From Hyphomicrobiales bacterium (GTDB taxonomy: Bacteria; Pseudomonadota; Alphaproteobacteria; Rhizobiales; Rhizobiaceae), in the NCBI GenBank assembly GCA_900468805.1, contig UEIF01000014.1, forward strand, positions 1 through 64,000: DNA of 64,000 nucleotides, written 5' to 3'. The notes under the pieces are model-generated. The model did not search any database, was not told the DNA's origin, and saw only the letters and a list, made by a program, of their open reading frames with translations. Below, in pieces: positions 43,254 to 52,386 of this stretch; position 1 is the first letter of the stretch; every line of letters begins with the position of its first letter. The translations under genes and the position numbers were made by a program.

Positions 43254-46200
43254 TTATGCCGCCTGCTCCGGCTGTGCTGCGCTTTCGGCCATTTTGCGCG
43301 CCGCGACAAAATCCACCTTTCCCGAGCCAAGTACCGGTACCGTGCCGATAATGATCTCGGCCGGCACCATCATATCCATGGCGCCCTTTGATTTGGCAAA
43401 AGCGAAGAACTCGCCGCGGGTGGCAGTCGGCGCATCGGTCAAGAGAACCAGCCGCTCACCCTTCTTTGCGTCCGGTATTGAAGACACGACCGAGAGAGCG
43501 CCCGGCCAGAGTTCTGCGGCAAGCGTCTCGACGGCCGCAAGCGATATCATCTCGCCGCCGATCTTGGCGAAGCGCTTGGCGCGGCCACGGATCTTGACGA
43601 AACCATCCTCGTCGATGGTCACGATGTCGCCGGTATCGTGCCAGCCGTCGACGAGCGGCTCAAGGACACCGGGATTTTCGGCGCGCAGATAACCCGCCAT
43701 GACGTTGTCGCCGCGAACGACGAGCCGGCCACCCTCATCGATACCGGGTACCGGCTCGAGCTTCCATTCCATGCCCGGCAGGATTTTGCCGACTGTGCCC
43801 GACTTGTTGTACATCGGCGTGTTGATCGAAATGACCGGTGCGGTTTCGGTGACGCCATAACCTTCCAGAATGCGCAGGCCGAATTTCTCCATATAGGTCG
43901 CGCGGGTCGAGGCCTTCACCGGCTCCGCGCCGGAGAAAATATAGCGGATAGAGCGGAAGTCATAAGGATGCGCTGTCCTGCTGTAGCCGTTGAGGAAAGT
44001 GTCGGTGCCAAAGATGATCGTGGCGTTCGAGACGTAAATCAGTTCGGGGACGATGCGGTAATGCAGCGGCGAAGGATAGAAGTAGACCGGCACGCCCGAG
44101 ATCAGAGGCAGCACGGTGCCTGCCGTCAGCCCGAAGGAATGGAAGATGGGCAAGATGTTGAACACCTTGTCGCCGCTGTGGAAATCGATGCGGGCGGCTG
44201 CCTGAGCGGCGTTCGACAGGATGTTGCGATGGGTCAGGACCACGCCCTTCGGTGTACCTTCGGAACCCGAGGTGAAGAGAATCACTGCCGGATCATCCGG
44301 CCGGCGTTTCACCAGCGGCCTTGCCTTGTGCAGATAGCCTCTGATCTTGCTCACAGAACCAATTTCGGCACGCAGATCGTCAAGCCAGACGATCTTCACC
44401 TGCTTCTCCATCTCCTCGATAACAGGCCCCAGCTTGGCCTGCTTGACGAAAGCGCGAGACGTAAGGACGTGCTTCACCTCTGCGGCCTTGCAGGCGGAAA
44501 GGATGTTGGCCGCACCGGCAGTAAAATTCAGCATGGCCGGTACCTTGCCCGCTGTCATGACGCCGAGAAGGGTTGCGGCAGCGCCATTGGCATTCGGCAG
44601 CATGACGCCGAGGTTGTTTTCCGGGAACATGGTGCGGAGCTTGGCGCCGAGCACCGCGGCACCCGTCAGCAGCTTGCCGTAGGTAAGCTTGCCGGTGACC
44701 GGATCTTCGACGGCGAGCTTGCTCATGCCATATTCGCGGCTCGCCTCAATGATGCGATCAAGGACGGTCGAGGACGTATCGGCGGTCCTGAACATCAGGT
44801 TCGACATGACCTGATAGAGGGCAGCGCCCGCCGCCGTGCGGCGCTTGCGACCCTTGAGCTCAGGCGGAACTTCCAGCTTCACCGGCTCGAGAATGGTGAC
44901 CTTGACCTTGGGAAACAGCCGGCGGCGGATCTTGCCGTTATCAAGATAGGAGAGATAGCTCTTCTCCAGGCCGTCGATCCGCACCGGTACCACCATCGAT
45001 CCGGTCTTGTCGGCAACCATGGCGGCGCCGTCATAGACCTTCATCAATGTGCCGGTCACCGTAAGGCGCCCCTCGGGAAAGATGCCGATTGGGCTGCCGT
45101 CCTGCACCACCTTGATCAGCGAACGTGTCGCCATCGGCTTGGTCGGATCGAGCGGCAGGAATTTGCACATCTTCAGGAAGGGTCTGACCCACCACGCCTG
45201 GGCGATCTTGTAGTCGACCGCAAAGACCGGTTCTTCCTCGGTGATGGCGAGTGCCAGCGCACCGTCGAGCAAGCTGACATGATTGAGCGCGATGATCGGT
45301 GCGCGACCTGCCTTCTTGATGTTTTCGAGGCCTTCTACTTCCAGCCGCATGAACGCACGAAACAGGATCGAGACGAAATCGCGGAAAGGATTGGTTGGCA
45401 ACGTCTTCAGCATCAGCCAGGCAACGGCGAAATTGATGATGCCGAGGCCGATGAGGATCTGCGGAATGGAGGCGCCCAAGGCCTGGACGACGGCAACAGT
45501 ACCAAGGCCGACCGTGATGAAGAGGGCCGACAGGACATTGGCAGCGCCGATGACGCGGGCGCGGCGGTCCTCATGTGCCCAGGTCTGCAATGCAGCGAAT
45601 GTCGGTACCGCAATGAAGGCGCCTGAGATCGCCATCCCGGCGAGGTCGATTGCGACGCGGATGGTGTTCTGGCCGGCGAAGAAGGTGAGGATGGTCGTCG
45701 CATGGCTGGTCGATTGCAGATCCCAGAGGTTCCAGGCGAGGTCGAGGCTGAAGATGGCAAGCAGCGTCGTGCCGATCGGCGCCGGCAGCAACACGATGCG
45801 ACCCGACGACATCCAGGCAGCGATTGCCGAACCGATCGCGACAGCGACGGCAAAGACCGTCAGATAGGCCGGCACGACGATTTCCGAACCACCAAGCAAT
45901 TCAGTGACCATGGTCGGCAGGATGGACAGGACAAAGGCGCCAACCAGCCAGAACCAGCAGTTCATCAGCGCCGAACGCCAGAGGCGCTTGTCGCTGCGGA
46001 TTTCCATGACGAGATTGTAGCTGGAGCGGATGACGTTGGTGTCGATCCTGAGATCGGGAGCCTTGGAGCCGGTTGCCGGGATCATCCGGCTGGCAAGCCA
46101 GCAGATCACCGAAAGCCCCATCATCATCGTGCCGAAGACAAGAACATTGTCGCCGCCGGAAAAGGCAAATGCAGCAACAATCGTGCCGGCAAGGATGGCA

Positions 46201-46649
46201 ATGAACGTGCCGCCCTCGATCCAGGCATTGGCCTTCGGCAGGTCGCGGCGCTCCAGATGGTCGGGCAGGATGCCATATTTGATCGGTCCGAAAAGCGCGG
46301 AGACGACGCCAAAGCCAAACAGCGCCGCCATCAGTATCCAGATGGACGAGAATGCAAGACCGACGACGGCAAGGGCGGCGACCGCGATCTCGCATCGTTT
46401 CAGAAGTTCGGCGATCCTTGCCTTGTCGTGCTTGTCTGCGAGTTCGCCGCCGATGGCCGAAAGCAGCAGAAACGGCACGATGAGGATGACGCCGGCGAGC
46501 GTGACGAGCGCGGCACCTTCATTGGCCGACATCTGGAACAGGATCAGGAACACCAGGGTGTTCTTGAGAAAGTTGTCGTTGAAGGCGGTCAGGAATTGCG
46601 TCCAGAACAACGGCGCGAATTTCCTCGAAGTCATCAGGCTGCGTTGCAT
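43254..46649 (-). CDS. aas: MFS-PlsC-acyl-ACP synthetase fusion (Aas type)
   Basis: 1131 residues in three parts: an LplT-like MFS permease (about 1-400, WTQFLTAFNDNFLKNTLVFLIL), a PlsC acyltransferase (about 430-620, NHVSLLDGALALA with its H-x4-D and FPEGRLT) and an AMP-forming acyl-ACP synthetase (about 640-1120, ILFTSGSEGTPKGVVLTH). Separate proteins in E. coli (LplT and Aas) are fused here. It should take in lysophospholipid and re-acylate it at the inner membrane. AAGGAG is seven bases ahead of the ATG at 46649. Confidence 0.92.
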   Translation of the reverse strand: MQRSLMTSRKFAPLFWTQFLTAFNDNFLKNTLVFLILFQMSANEGAALVTLAGVILIVPFLLLSAIGGELADKHDKARIAELLKRCEIAVAALAVVGLAFSSIWILMAALFGFGVVSALFGPIKYGILPDHLERRDLPKANAWIEGGTFIAILAGTIVAAFAFSGGDNVLVFGTMMMGLSVICWLASRMIPATGSKAPDLRIDTNVIRSSYNLVMEIRSDKRLWRSALMNCWFWLVGAFVLSILPTMVTELLGGSEIVVPAYLTVFAVAVAIGSAIAAWMSSGRIVLLPAPIGTTLLAIFSLDLAWNLWDLQSTSHATTILTFFAGQNTIRVAIDLAGMAISGAFIAVPTFAALQTWAHEDRRARVIGAANVLSALFITVGLGTVAVVQALGASIPQILIGLGIINFAVAWLMLKTLPTNPFRDFVSILFRAFMRLEVEGLENIKKAGRAPIIALNHVSLLDGALALAITEEEPVFAVDYKIAQAWWVRPFLKMCKFLPLDPTKPMATRSLIKVVQDGSPIGIFPEGRLTVTGTLMKVYDGAAMVADKTGSMVVPVRIDGLEKSYLSYLDNGKIRRRLFPKVKVTILEPVKLEVPPELKGRKRRTAAGAALYQVMSNLMFRTADTSSTVLDRIIEASREYGMSKLAVEDPVTGKLTYGKLLTGAAVLGAKLRTMFPENNLGVMLPNANGAAATLLGVMTAGKVPAMLNFTAGAANILSACKAAEVKHVLTSRAFVKQAKLGPVIEEMEKQVKIVWLDDLRAEIGSVSKIRGYLHKARPLVKRRPDDPAVILFTSGSEGTPKGVVLTHRNILSNAAQAAARIDFHSGDKVFNILPIFHSFGLTAGTVLPLISGVPVYFYPSPLHYRIVPELIYVSNATIIFGTDTFLNGYSRTAHPYDFRSIRYIFSGAEPVKASTRATYMEKFGLRILEGYGVTETAPVISINTPMYNKSGTVGKILPGMEWKLEPVPGIDEGGRLVVRGDNVMAGYLRAENPGVLEPLVDGWHDTGDIVTIDEDGFVKIRGRAKRFAKIGGEMISLAAVETLAAELWPGALSVVSSIPDAKKGERLVLLTDAPTATRGEFFAFAKSKGAMDMMVPAEIIIGTVPVLGSGKVDFVAARKMAESAAQPEQAA

Positions 46650-46742
46650 CGGCTGGCTCCTTGTGAGATCCACAGACAAGGCCATAGAGTTGTTGCGTAA
46701 AAGTTGAGCGCGATAACAACTCTATGGTGTCGTTAACGAAGA

Positions 46743-47024
46743 TCAATCTTCACCGTTACGATTGAACTTGACGAGCAGCTTCTCCGTGCGAGCGTCTTCG
46801 ACCTTGCGGATCAGCTTCTCGGATTCGGCATTGTCGCGCAGTGTCTTGGTGATGTTCACCGTCGTCTGCACCAGCATCAGAATGCCCATGGCCAGATAGC
46901 CTTTTCCCCAGAGATCGAGCGGCATCATATAGAGGCCGAGGGCCAGCATGAAGGCTGCTGCACCGAAAGAGATGTAGGAGAAGCTGACCCAGCTGGCGGA
47001 ATGTTTCTGGAAACTGTCGTTCAT
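46743..47024 (-). CDS. YiaA/YiaB-type inner-membrane protein
   Basis: 93 residues with two membrane helices (WVSFSYISFGAAAFMLALGLYMM and GYLAMGILMLVQTTVNITKTL) and a charged C-terminal tail. This is the YiaA/YiaB family pattern. GAGGGA precedes the ATG at 47024. It follows pspA after 34 bases and is probably cotranscribed with it, so it may be a membrane partner of PspA as PspB/PspC are in enterobacteria. That role is inferred. Confidence 0.75.
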   Translation of the reverse strand: MNDSFQKHSASWVSFSYISFGAAAFMLALGLYMMPLDLWGKGYLAMGILMLVQTTVNITKTLRDNAESEKLIRKVEDARTEKLLVKFNRNGED

Positions 47025-47058
47025 TGTCGTGATTCCCTCAGGTTTGATGGCGTTGACT

Positions 47059-47745
47059 TTAAGCGGCGGGATTGATGCGGCTGCGCAGACGGGCGAGCAC
47101 ATCATCAGCGGAGGAGCGCAAGGGCGCGCCGCATCCGGCATTGGCAAGCTTCTCGATGATCCCAGCGGGAAGTGTGGAGGTCTCCATCTCCTTCATGGCC
47201 GAGGCTGTCAGTTCATTCTGCTTCTGGCGGATGCGAAGGCGCGCAAGGGTCTCCTCCGCATCGTCAAGCGTCGCAAGACCTGGACCGGCCACGGTGACAT
47301 CGAGCTTCTGCGCCTCTTCGGTGGCGCGGGCCAGGCGCTCGCCACGCTGCAGTTCCTGCAGCCGCGTTTCCGAGACGCGTACAATTCCCTTCAGTTTGTC
47401 GATTGCGGTCGTAAACTGGGCCTGGGCCTTTTCGGATTGATCGCGCTCGGCCTCGAGATAGGCGATCGCTTCGGCCGCCTCCCGGGCCAGCCCTTCGTTG
47501 CCCTTGGCAAGTGCAGCAGAGGCGCGGGTTTCGAGATCGTCGATCCGGGAGACGATCGTTGCATGCTGGATCCGCTCCTGCTCGTTCTGGGCAATGGCGA
47601 TCGCTACGCTGCGACGGACCGACTGGATCGATTGCGCTGCATCGCGGATCTGCTGAGCGAGAAGAGGTACGGCGTTGCGGTCAGCAAAGGCCTGTTCGGC
47701 ATCATGGGCCCTGCCCCGCAGCAATGTCGAAATCAGTTTGAACAT
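47059..47745 (-). CDS. pspA: PspA/IM30-family membrane stress protein
   Basis: 228 residues, almost entirely coiled coil (about 25-190) with the PspA opening MFKLISTLLRGRAHDAEQAFADRNAVPLLAQQIRDA. PspA proteins polymerise on damaged inner membrane and limit proton leakage. The downstream gene is YiaA-like. Instead of PspF, a divergent TetR-type gene and three identical dyads in the shared promoter suggest a repressor-controlled stress operon. Confidence 0.88.
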   Translation of the reverse strand: MFKLISTLLRGRAHDAEQAFADRNAVPLLAQQIRDAAQSIQSVRRSVAIAIAQNEQERIQHATIVSRIDDLETRASAALAKGNEGLAREAAEAIAYLEAERDQSEKAQAQFTTAIDKLKGIVRVSETRLQELQRGERLARATEEAQKLDVTVAGPGLATLDDAEETLARLRIRQKQNELTASAMKEMETSTLPAGIIEKLANAGCGAPLRSSADDVLARLRSRINPAA

Positions 47746-47762
47746 TTCCTTCCTCCGGTTTA

Positions 47763-47834
47763 TGAACGTTGTTCACTAGTTGAGTTATGGCAGAATCGTG
47801 AACGGTGTTCAAGAATAATTTTGAACACCGTTCA
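47763..47834. promoter_or_regulatory. Three copies of TGAAC-N3-GTTCA in the pspA/tetR promoter
   Basis: Dyads at 47763-47775 (TGAAC-GTT-GTTCA), 47799-47811 (TGAAC-GGT-GTTCA) and 47822-47834 (TGAAC-ACC-GTTCA). All have perfect 5-bp arms. The second and third also form a 14-bp perfect inverted repeat with each other. They fill the 111 bases between the divergent starts at 47745 and 47857, so one regulator can cover both promoters. Confidence 0.85.
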
Positions 47835-47856
47835 TAGAATCGAAGCGAGATGGTTA

Positions 47857-48462
47857 ATGGCCGGCAAAAGAGAAGAAAAACGCGAGGATCTGAAGACACG
47901 GCTGATCGATGCGGCACGAAACCGGATTGCCCAGGAGGGGCTCGCCAATCTCAGGGCGCGCGACATCACACAGGATGCCGGGTGTGCGCTCGGTGGGCTC
48001 TATACGGTCTTCGCCGATCTCTCCGAACTCGTCATCCACGTGAACTCCACAACGCTAAAGGCGCTGGAGGCAAGGCTGACGCTACCCGAAACCAGAGACA
48101 GGACGCCGACAGACCGGCTGCGTAAGCTGGCGCAGGGATATTTAAGTTTCGCAGTCGAAAACCGAAATCTCTGGAAGGCGCTGTTCGACCACTTTCCGCC
48201 CGAAACCAGCCCGACGCCGCAATGGCATCTCGACGAGCATCTCTTTTTGATGGATGTGATTGCCGAACCGCTTGCCGAACTGCAACCCGATATGCCTGCG
48301 GAAGACAGGGCCATCCGCGCCCGCACCCTGTTCGGTGCCGTTCACGGTGTTGTCAGCATCAGCCTCGAAGGCCGCTTCGTCGGCTTGCCGCCCGAGCGCC
48401 TTGCACGGGAGGTGGACGAGCTTGTGCAGACCATTGCCGCGGGTGCAGCGTCGAGGAGATGA
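47857..48462 (+). CDS. TetR-family regulator divergent from pspA
   Basis: 201 residues. The N-terminal helix-turn-helix is LIDAARNRIAQEGLANLRARDITQDAGCALGGLYTVFADLSEL, a TetR-type recognition helix. The C-terminal ligand or dimer domain (KALFDHFPPETSPTPQW, LFGAVHGVVSISLEGRF) resembles the TetR_C_33-like subgroup. It is likely to bind the three TGAAC dyads just upstream and control itself and pspA. The signal is unknown. The ATG at 47857 has GCGAGA upstream; an ATG at 47850 is in another frame. Confidence 0.87.
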   Translation: MAGKREEKREDLKTRLIDAARNRIAQEGLANLRARDITQDAGCALGGLYTVFADLSELVIHVNSTTLKALEARLTLPETRDRTPTDRLRKLAQGYLSFAVENRNLWKALFDHFPPETSPTPQWHLDEHLFLMDVIAEPLAELQPDMPAEDRAIRARTLFGAVHGVVSISLEGRFVGLPPERLAREVDELVQTIAAGAASRR

Positions 48463-48484
48463 CTCACGGATTGTCCGGAAGATG

Positions 48485-48559
48485 TGGCTGGGGCGCCTGG
48501 ATTCGAACCAGGGGATGGCGGTACCAAAAACCGCTGCCTTACCGCTTGGCTACGCCCCA
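48485..48559 (-). tRNA. tRNA-Gln (anticodon TTG)
   Basis: 75 bases including CCA. The acceptor TGGGGCG pairs with CGCCCCA. The anticodon stem GCGGT/ACCGC encloses TTTTGGT, giving anticodon TTG. The T-loop GGTTCGAATCC is normal. Minus strand, immediately downstream of the TetR gene. Confidence 0.97.
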
Positions 48560-48706
48560 CCAGAGTTGAAGCGAATGTCGCTTCGCCAAAACGTGGCTTG
48601 ATTAGCAAAGGTCTGTCTGCCTCACAATCACTAAGTTTACTGCGACGTCATATTTGTATGCGCGGCCATGCCCGGCATGGTAGGACTTTGGGGATCGACA
48701 CAGCCA

Positions 48707-49015
48707 ATGGAGCTACCGTTGAGTCAATATCGCGCCCGTCCGCCGGCGCTCGCGACACTCATCCTCGACGATGCCGCCGTGCGCATCACCCAGTGGGATT
48801 TCGAGCCGGGAGCCGATACCGGCGTTCATACGCACGGGCTTGATTACGTCGTCGTGCCGATGACCGACTGCCAGTTCCTCATCGAGGATGCCGAGGGAAG
48901 CCGCAGGGTGGATATCGCCAAGGGCGCTGCCTATCGCCGCGAGGCGGGCACCGAGCACAATGTCGTCAATGCCGGCGACCAGCCGATGTCCTTCATCGAG
49001 ATCGAATATAAATAG
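48707..49015 (+). CDS. Cupin-domain protein
   Basis: 102 residues with a single cupin barrel: FEPGADTGVHTHGLDYVVVPMTD carries the H-x-H metal ligands and AGTEHNVVNAGDQPMSFIEIEYK the second histidine. Small cupins act as metal-bound isomerases, dioxygenases or sensors; none can be chosen here. The ATG at 48707 is preferred to 48668, which lacks a ribosome site. It precedes an MBL-fold hydrolase by 2 bases and is clearly the first gene of a three-gene operon. Confidence 0.78.
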   Translation: MELPLSQYRARPPALATLILDDAAVRITQWDFEPGADTGVHTHGLDYVVVPMTDCQFLIEDAEGSRRVDIAKGAAYRREAGTEHNVVNAGDQPMSFIEIEYK

Positions 49016-49017
49016 AC

Positions 49018-49932
49018 ATGTCCGGCGCGAACTTCGATCTTTCCTTCGATCCGGCTTACGGACGGGCTGTTCCGGTCAAAACCGGCATCCAGCGCCTGAC
49101 GGCGAATAATCCGAGCCCTTTTACCTTCCGCGGCACGAACAGCTATATTGTCGGGGATTCGTCTGTCGCCGTCATCGATCCGGGACCGGAGGACGAGGCG
49201 CATTTCGAAGCCCTGATGGCAGCGCTTGTCGGCCGGCAGGTGACGCATATCTTCGTCAGCCACACCCATCGGGACCACTCGCCGCTCGCAAGGCGGCTGA
49301 AAGAGGAGACGGGAGCGCTGACGGTCGGCGAAGGCCCGCACCGCCCGTCGCGGCCGCTGCGCGACGGCGAGATCAATCCTTTTGCGGAAAGCTCAGACAT
49401 GGATTTCGTGCCTGATATTGCCATCCGCGACGGGGAGACGATTTGCGGCGATGGCTGGGCGCTGACGGGCGTGCTGACCCCGGGCCACACCGCCAATCAT
49501 GCGGCGTTTGCGCTTGAGGACCGTGGCATCCTGTTTTCAGCCGACCATGTGATGGCCTGGGCAACGACGATCGTTGCACCCCCCGATGGCTCCATGGCGG
49601 ACTATATGGCCTCGCTCGACAAGTTGATCGCCCGTGGCGATAGCCTGCTGCTGCCTGGCCATGGCGGGCCAGTGACGTCGCCGGCGCCCTTCCTGCGCGG
49701 CCTGAAGACGCACAGACGCCTGCGGGAGCGCTCCATCATCGAGCGTATCCGAATGGGGGACAGCATCATTCCAGAGATGGTGAAGGTGATGTACCGCGAT
49801 ACCGATAGGCGGCTGCATGGTGCTGCGGCACTTTCGGTGCTGGCGCATATCGAGGACCTTATGGAGCGCGGCGAGGTCAGCGCCGACGGGCCACCTTCCC
49901 TCTTTGCGCATTATCGACTGGCGGGAGGCTGA
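49018..49932 (+). CDS. MBL-fold metallo-hydrolase
   Basis: 304 residues. The metal site reads VSHTHRDHSPLAR (H-x-H-x-D-H) followed by TPGHTANHAAF and LFSADHVMAWA. PFTFRGTNSYIVGD is the usual first strand. The fold and length fit the LACTB2-like hydrolase group (nuclease or thioesterase). The substrate is unknown. It is separated by 2 bases from the cupin gene and by 2 bases from the DCC gene, so the three are transcribed together. Confidence 0.88.
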   Translation: MSGANFDLSFDPAYGRAVPVKTGIQRLTANNPSPFTFRGTNSYIVGDSSVAVIDPGPEDEAHFEALMAALVGRQVTHIFVSHTHRDHSPLARRLKEETGALTVGEGPHRPSRPLRDGEINPFAESSDMDFVPDIAIRDGETICGDGWALTGVLTPGHTANHAAFALEDRGILFSADHVMAWATTIVAPPDGSMADYMASLDKLIARGDSLLLPGHGGPVTSPAPFLRGLKTHRRLRERSIIERIRMGDSIIPEMVKVMYRDTDRRLHGAAALSVLAHIEDLMERGEVSADGPPSLFAHYRLAGG

Positions 49933-49934
49933 CG

Positions 49935-50390
49935 ATGGCGGCGCGTGCGGACTACAGCTATCGCGACGACCCGTCCGTGCCTGCTTTTGCGGACGATAAG
50001 CCGCTTATCCTCTTCGATGGCGAATGCGTCTTCTGCTCCGGCTGGGTGCAGTTCCTGCTGAAGCGGGATACCGGGAAACGCTATCGCTTCATCGTCGCCC
50101 AGACGCCGCTCGGCGAGGCGCTCTATCGGCATTACGGGCTGGAGACGCGGAACTACGAGACTAACCTGCTCATCGACACGGGCCGCGCCTATTACAAATC
50201 AGATGCGACGCTCCGCATGCTGGAGGGGCTCGGCATGCCATGGGCTCTGACCGGAGTGCTGCGGATCGTGCCGCGGCGGATTGCGGATGCGGCTTATGGA
50301 GTGGTTGCGCGGAACCGGTTGAGGATTGCAGGGCGGCGGGAGAGTTGCATGGTGCCGACGGCTGAGGTGCGGGAGCGGTTTTTGGGGTAG
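49935..50390 (+). CDS. DCC-family thiol-disulfide oxidoreductase (DUF393)
   Basis: 151 residues. It contains LFDGECVFCSGWVQFLL, the D-x-x-C-x-x-C motif that names the DCC family, and then a thioredoxin-like core (YRFIVAQTPLGEALYRHYGLE). Family members are predicted to exchange disulfides. It is the last gene of the cupin-MBL-DCC operon. No signal peptide, so it is cytosolic. The redox partner is unknown. Confidence 0.85.
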   Translation: MAARADYSYRDDPSVPAFADDKPLILFDGECVFCSGWVQFLLKRDTGKRYRFIVAQTPLGEALYRHYGLETRNYETNLLIDTGRAYYKSDATLRMLEGLGMPWALTGVLRIVPRRIADAAYGVVARNRLRIAGRRESCMVPTAEVRERFLG

Positions 50391-50557
50391 GCTGATGGTT
50401 TACACGGCGCTTCATCAAGGATCAGGTGCCAGCGCAATTAACTGCGGCAAGGACGTTTTAATATGCCTCACCGTATCTCGCCCCTCGCATGGCTCAGGGC
50501 GTTCGGCCCTGCAATCGATTCACTGGATCGATTGCTGCTGCTCCGCAGCACCGGGCC

Positions 50558-51463
50558 TCACCCTCCCGCAATCCCCAATAGTTCTGAATCGAGGGCAGCA
50601 AGATATTGCTCGGCCACCTCGGCGCTGAAGCCAAGGTCGTGCTGGCCGTAGCGCGAGGCGACGCGGACGTCGACGAAGGTGGTTTCAGCTTCTTCCCGCA
50701 GACGGATGATGAAGTCGAAACGCAGGCCGAGGATGAGGGTGCGGGTCGTGCCCTGCAGCATCACGCCATTGGCGCCGCGGATCAGCTTTGCAACACTATC
50801 CTCATAGGGCCGCGGCGTCGGCACGGGGATGACGTCGGGTGAGTCGGCCACACCGCTTTCCGGCTGAGCGGGAACGGGTCTGTCCTCCAGTTCACGGCCG
50901 GGCGTCGTATCGCCTTCGCTTTTGGTGATGGTAATGCCGTTCTGCTTGGCGACCTTCTTGACCGCCTCGAGAACGCGGTCGAGTGCACCGTCGTAACGAC
51001 GGCCGGTGAGTTCAGGATAGGCGGCAAGCTGCCTCTCGCGGTCGCCGGGGGTAATCACCGGATCGCGCGGCAGCCAGATCTGGTCGGCCTGCGGCAGCGA
51101 CAGCCAGTCGGGTGCGGCGGCCGTATCCGTCGTCACGTCATAGATCGCCGGCAGGGTGAAATAGCGCTCGGCGGCAAAGGCGCCGATGCCCAGCGGAAAG
51201 GCGGCGTAGATCAGTGCAGCCAGCGCATTCAGCCCCCCTTCAGCACCCGTCATCCAGAGGCTGCGCAGGCCGATCGCGGCCAGCAGGGTGGCAAGGATCG
51301 CGCAGCCAACGGAAACCAGCAGCACCAAGATGAGATAGGGTGTCGCCAACCCGCCGAAACGATGGGCGATCAGCACCGCCACGGACAGTACAAGTGCAAA
51401 CGCCCCGAAGTGCCGCGAGAAGCGGGCGGCGCTGGAAATGGGACGATCGAAGCGGATGGCCAT
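50558..51463 (-). CDS. DUF1499-domain membrane protein
   Basis: 301 residues. Three hydrophobic segments (about 15-40, 40-65, 75-100) precede a soluble DUF1499 domain (YPELTGRRYDGALDRVLEAVKKVAKQNGITITKSE, ending RLREEAETTFVDVRVASRYGQHDLG). The function of DUF1499 is unknown. The segment between (DSPDVIPVPTPRPY) is proline-rich. A start at 51502 is possible; 51463 (MAIRFDRP) fits the family better, although its ribosome site is weak. It stands alone. Confidence 0.75.
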   Translation of the reverse strand: MAIRFDRPISSAARFSRHFGAFALVLSVAVLIAHRFGGLATPYLILVLLVSVGCAILATLLAAIGLRSLWMTGAEGGLNALAALIYAAFPLGIGAFAAERYFTLPAIYDVTTDTAAAPDWLSLPQADQIWLPRDPVITPGDRERQLAAYPELTGRRYDGALDRVLEAVKKVAKQNGITITKSEGDTTPGRELEDRPVPAQPESGVADSPDVIPVPTPRPYEDSVAKLIRGANGVMLQGTTRTLILGLRFDFIIRLREEAETTFVDVRVASRYGQHDLGFSAEVAEQYLAALDSELLGIAGG

Positions 51464-51688
51464 TAAATTTACCGGTTGGTCGGCGGCAGCTTTTGAATGC
51501 ATCTGCCGCCATCGACTTTTCTAGTGCAAGATTCGTCTAAATTGAAACTCTTGTCTGAGCATTGCCGAAGCAATCCACTTCAAAGGCCAAATCAAAGAGC
51601 ACGCGATCTCCATAAGCCGTTGCTGATATGCCGTAAAAAGGCCATTCTGCCGAGGTCTCATGTATTTCCCACGAAACAGGAGAGACAG

Positions 51689-52078
51689 ATGATCTCATCC
51701 GAGACGATGGAAAGGCCGCGGGCTTCCTCGCTTGGCGGCATCGACCGCGCCGAGCCGCTACTACCGCTGGAACTGCTCGAACTCGAACTTTCGCTGGAAG
51801 GCTATGCTGACGGCGAAGCCGGCTTCTGCGAGGCGGTGCGCAAGGCGGCGACCGAAACCCGCGGCGAATTTCTGTTCGACCTGCCGGCGGCGGGCCTCAT
51901 CGAGGATTGCCGGCGCATCGCGGTTCTGCGCATCCCGACTTCGGACAACAAGATGCGCGTGGTTCTTGCCCTGCTCGACCAGAACGGTGCGGAAATCCGC
52001 ATGCAGGCGCCCGACGCGGATACGGAGCATCTGGTGCGTTTTGCCGATGCCTTCATCGAGGTGCTGGAGCGAATCTAG
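51689..52078 (+). CDS. Conserved-looking protein of unknown function
   Basis: 129 residues, acidic (LLPLELLELELSLEGYADGEAGFCEAVRKAATETRGEF). The C-terminal half alternates strands and helices (IAVLRIPTSDNKMRVVLALLDQNGAEIRM, DTEHLVRFADAFIEVLERI). No signal peptide or membrane segment and no known motif. CAGGAGAGACAG precedes the ATG at 51689. Its stop is 4 bases from the convergent zinc-ribbon gene. The family is not recognised. Confidence 0.7.
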   Translation: MISSETMERPRASSLGGIDRAEPLLPLELLELELSLEGYADGEAGFCEAVRKAATETRGEFLFDLPAAGLIEDCRRIAVLRIPTSDNKMRVVLALLDQNGAEIRMQAPDADTEHLVRFADAFIEVLERI

Positions 52079-52081
52079 GCG

Positions 52082-52327
52082 TCAGTCACGGCCGGCTGCA
52101 GCCTCCGCCAGCGAGCGGAAGGGAAACTTGCGGCCGCATTCGCATTTCAGCATGAATGTTTCCGGATGGACCGAAGGCCGCTGCACGAAGAAGCCTCGCG
52201 GCAGTTGATCCACCTTGAAGTCGGGGGTTTTGCGCTTGGCGTCGTCGATCTCGGAGGCTTCGGCAAAGCCGCTGTTGCCGCATTGCGGGCAGGTAAGTTT
52301 CTTCGAGAATCGATCGCGTATCGCCAT
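52082..52327 (-). CDS. Zinc-ribbon protein
   Basis: 81 residues. LTCPQCGNSGFAEASEIDDAKRK and LKCECGRKF provide two CxxC/CxC pairs for one zinc finger-like ribbon. The final FRSLAEAAAGRD is helical. Such small proteins act as RNA or protein adaptors, but this family is unnamed. The frame is well defined by the four cysteines. It is convergent with the 129-residue gene. Confidence 0.75.
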   Translation of the reverse strand: MAIRDRFSKKLTCPQCGNSGFAEASEIDDAKRKTPDFKVDQLPRGFFVQRPSVHPETFMLKCECGRKFPFRSLAEAAAGRD

Positions 52328-52386
52328 GGTGCTCTTTCCAGTGCTGCTGTCTTTGCTCTTACATAGGAACGCATGGCGGCGAAAGT

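Noticed and set aside
43638..45626. Long plus-strand frame opposite the acyltransferase fusion
   Set aside because: Antisense shadow; the minus strand encodes clear MFS, PlsC and AMP-binding motifs over the same span.
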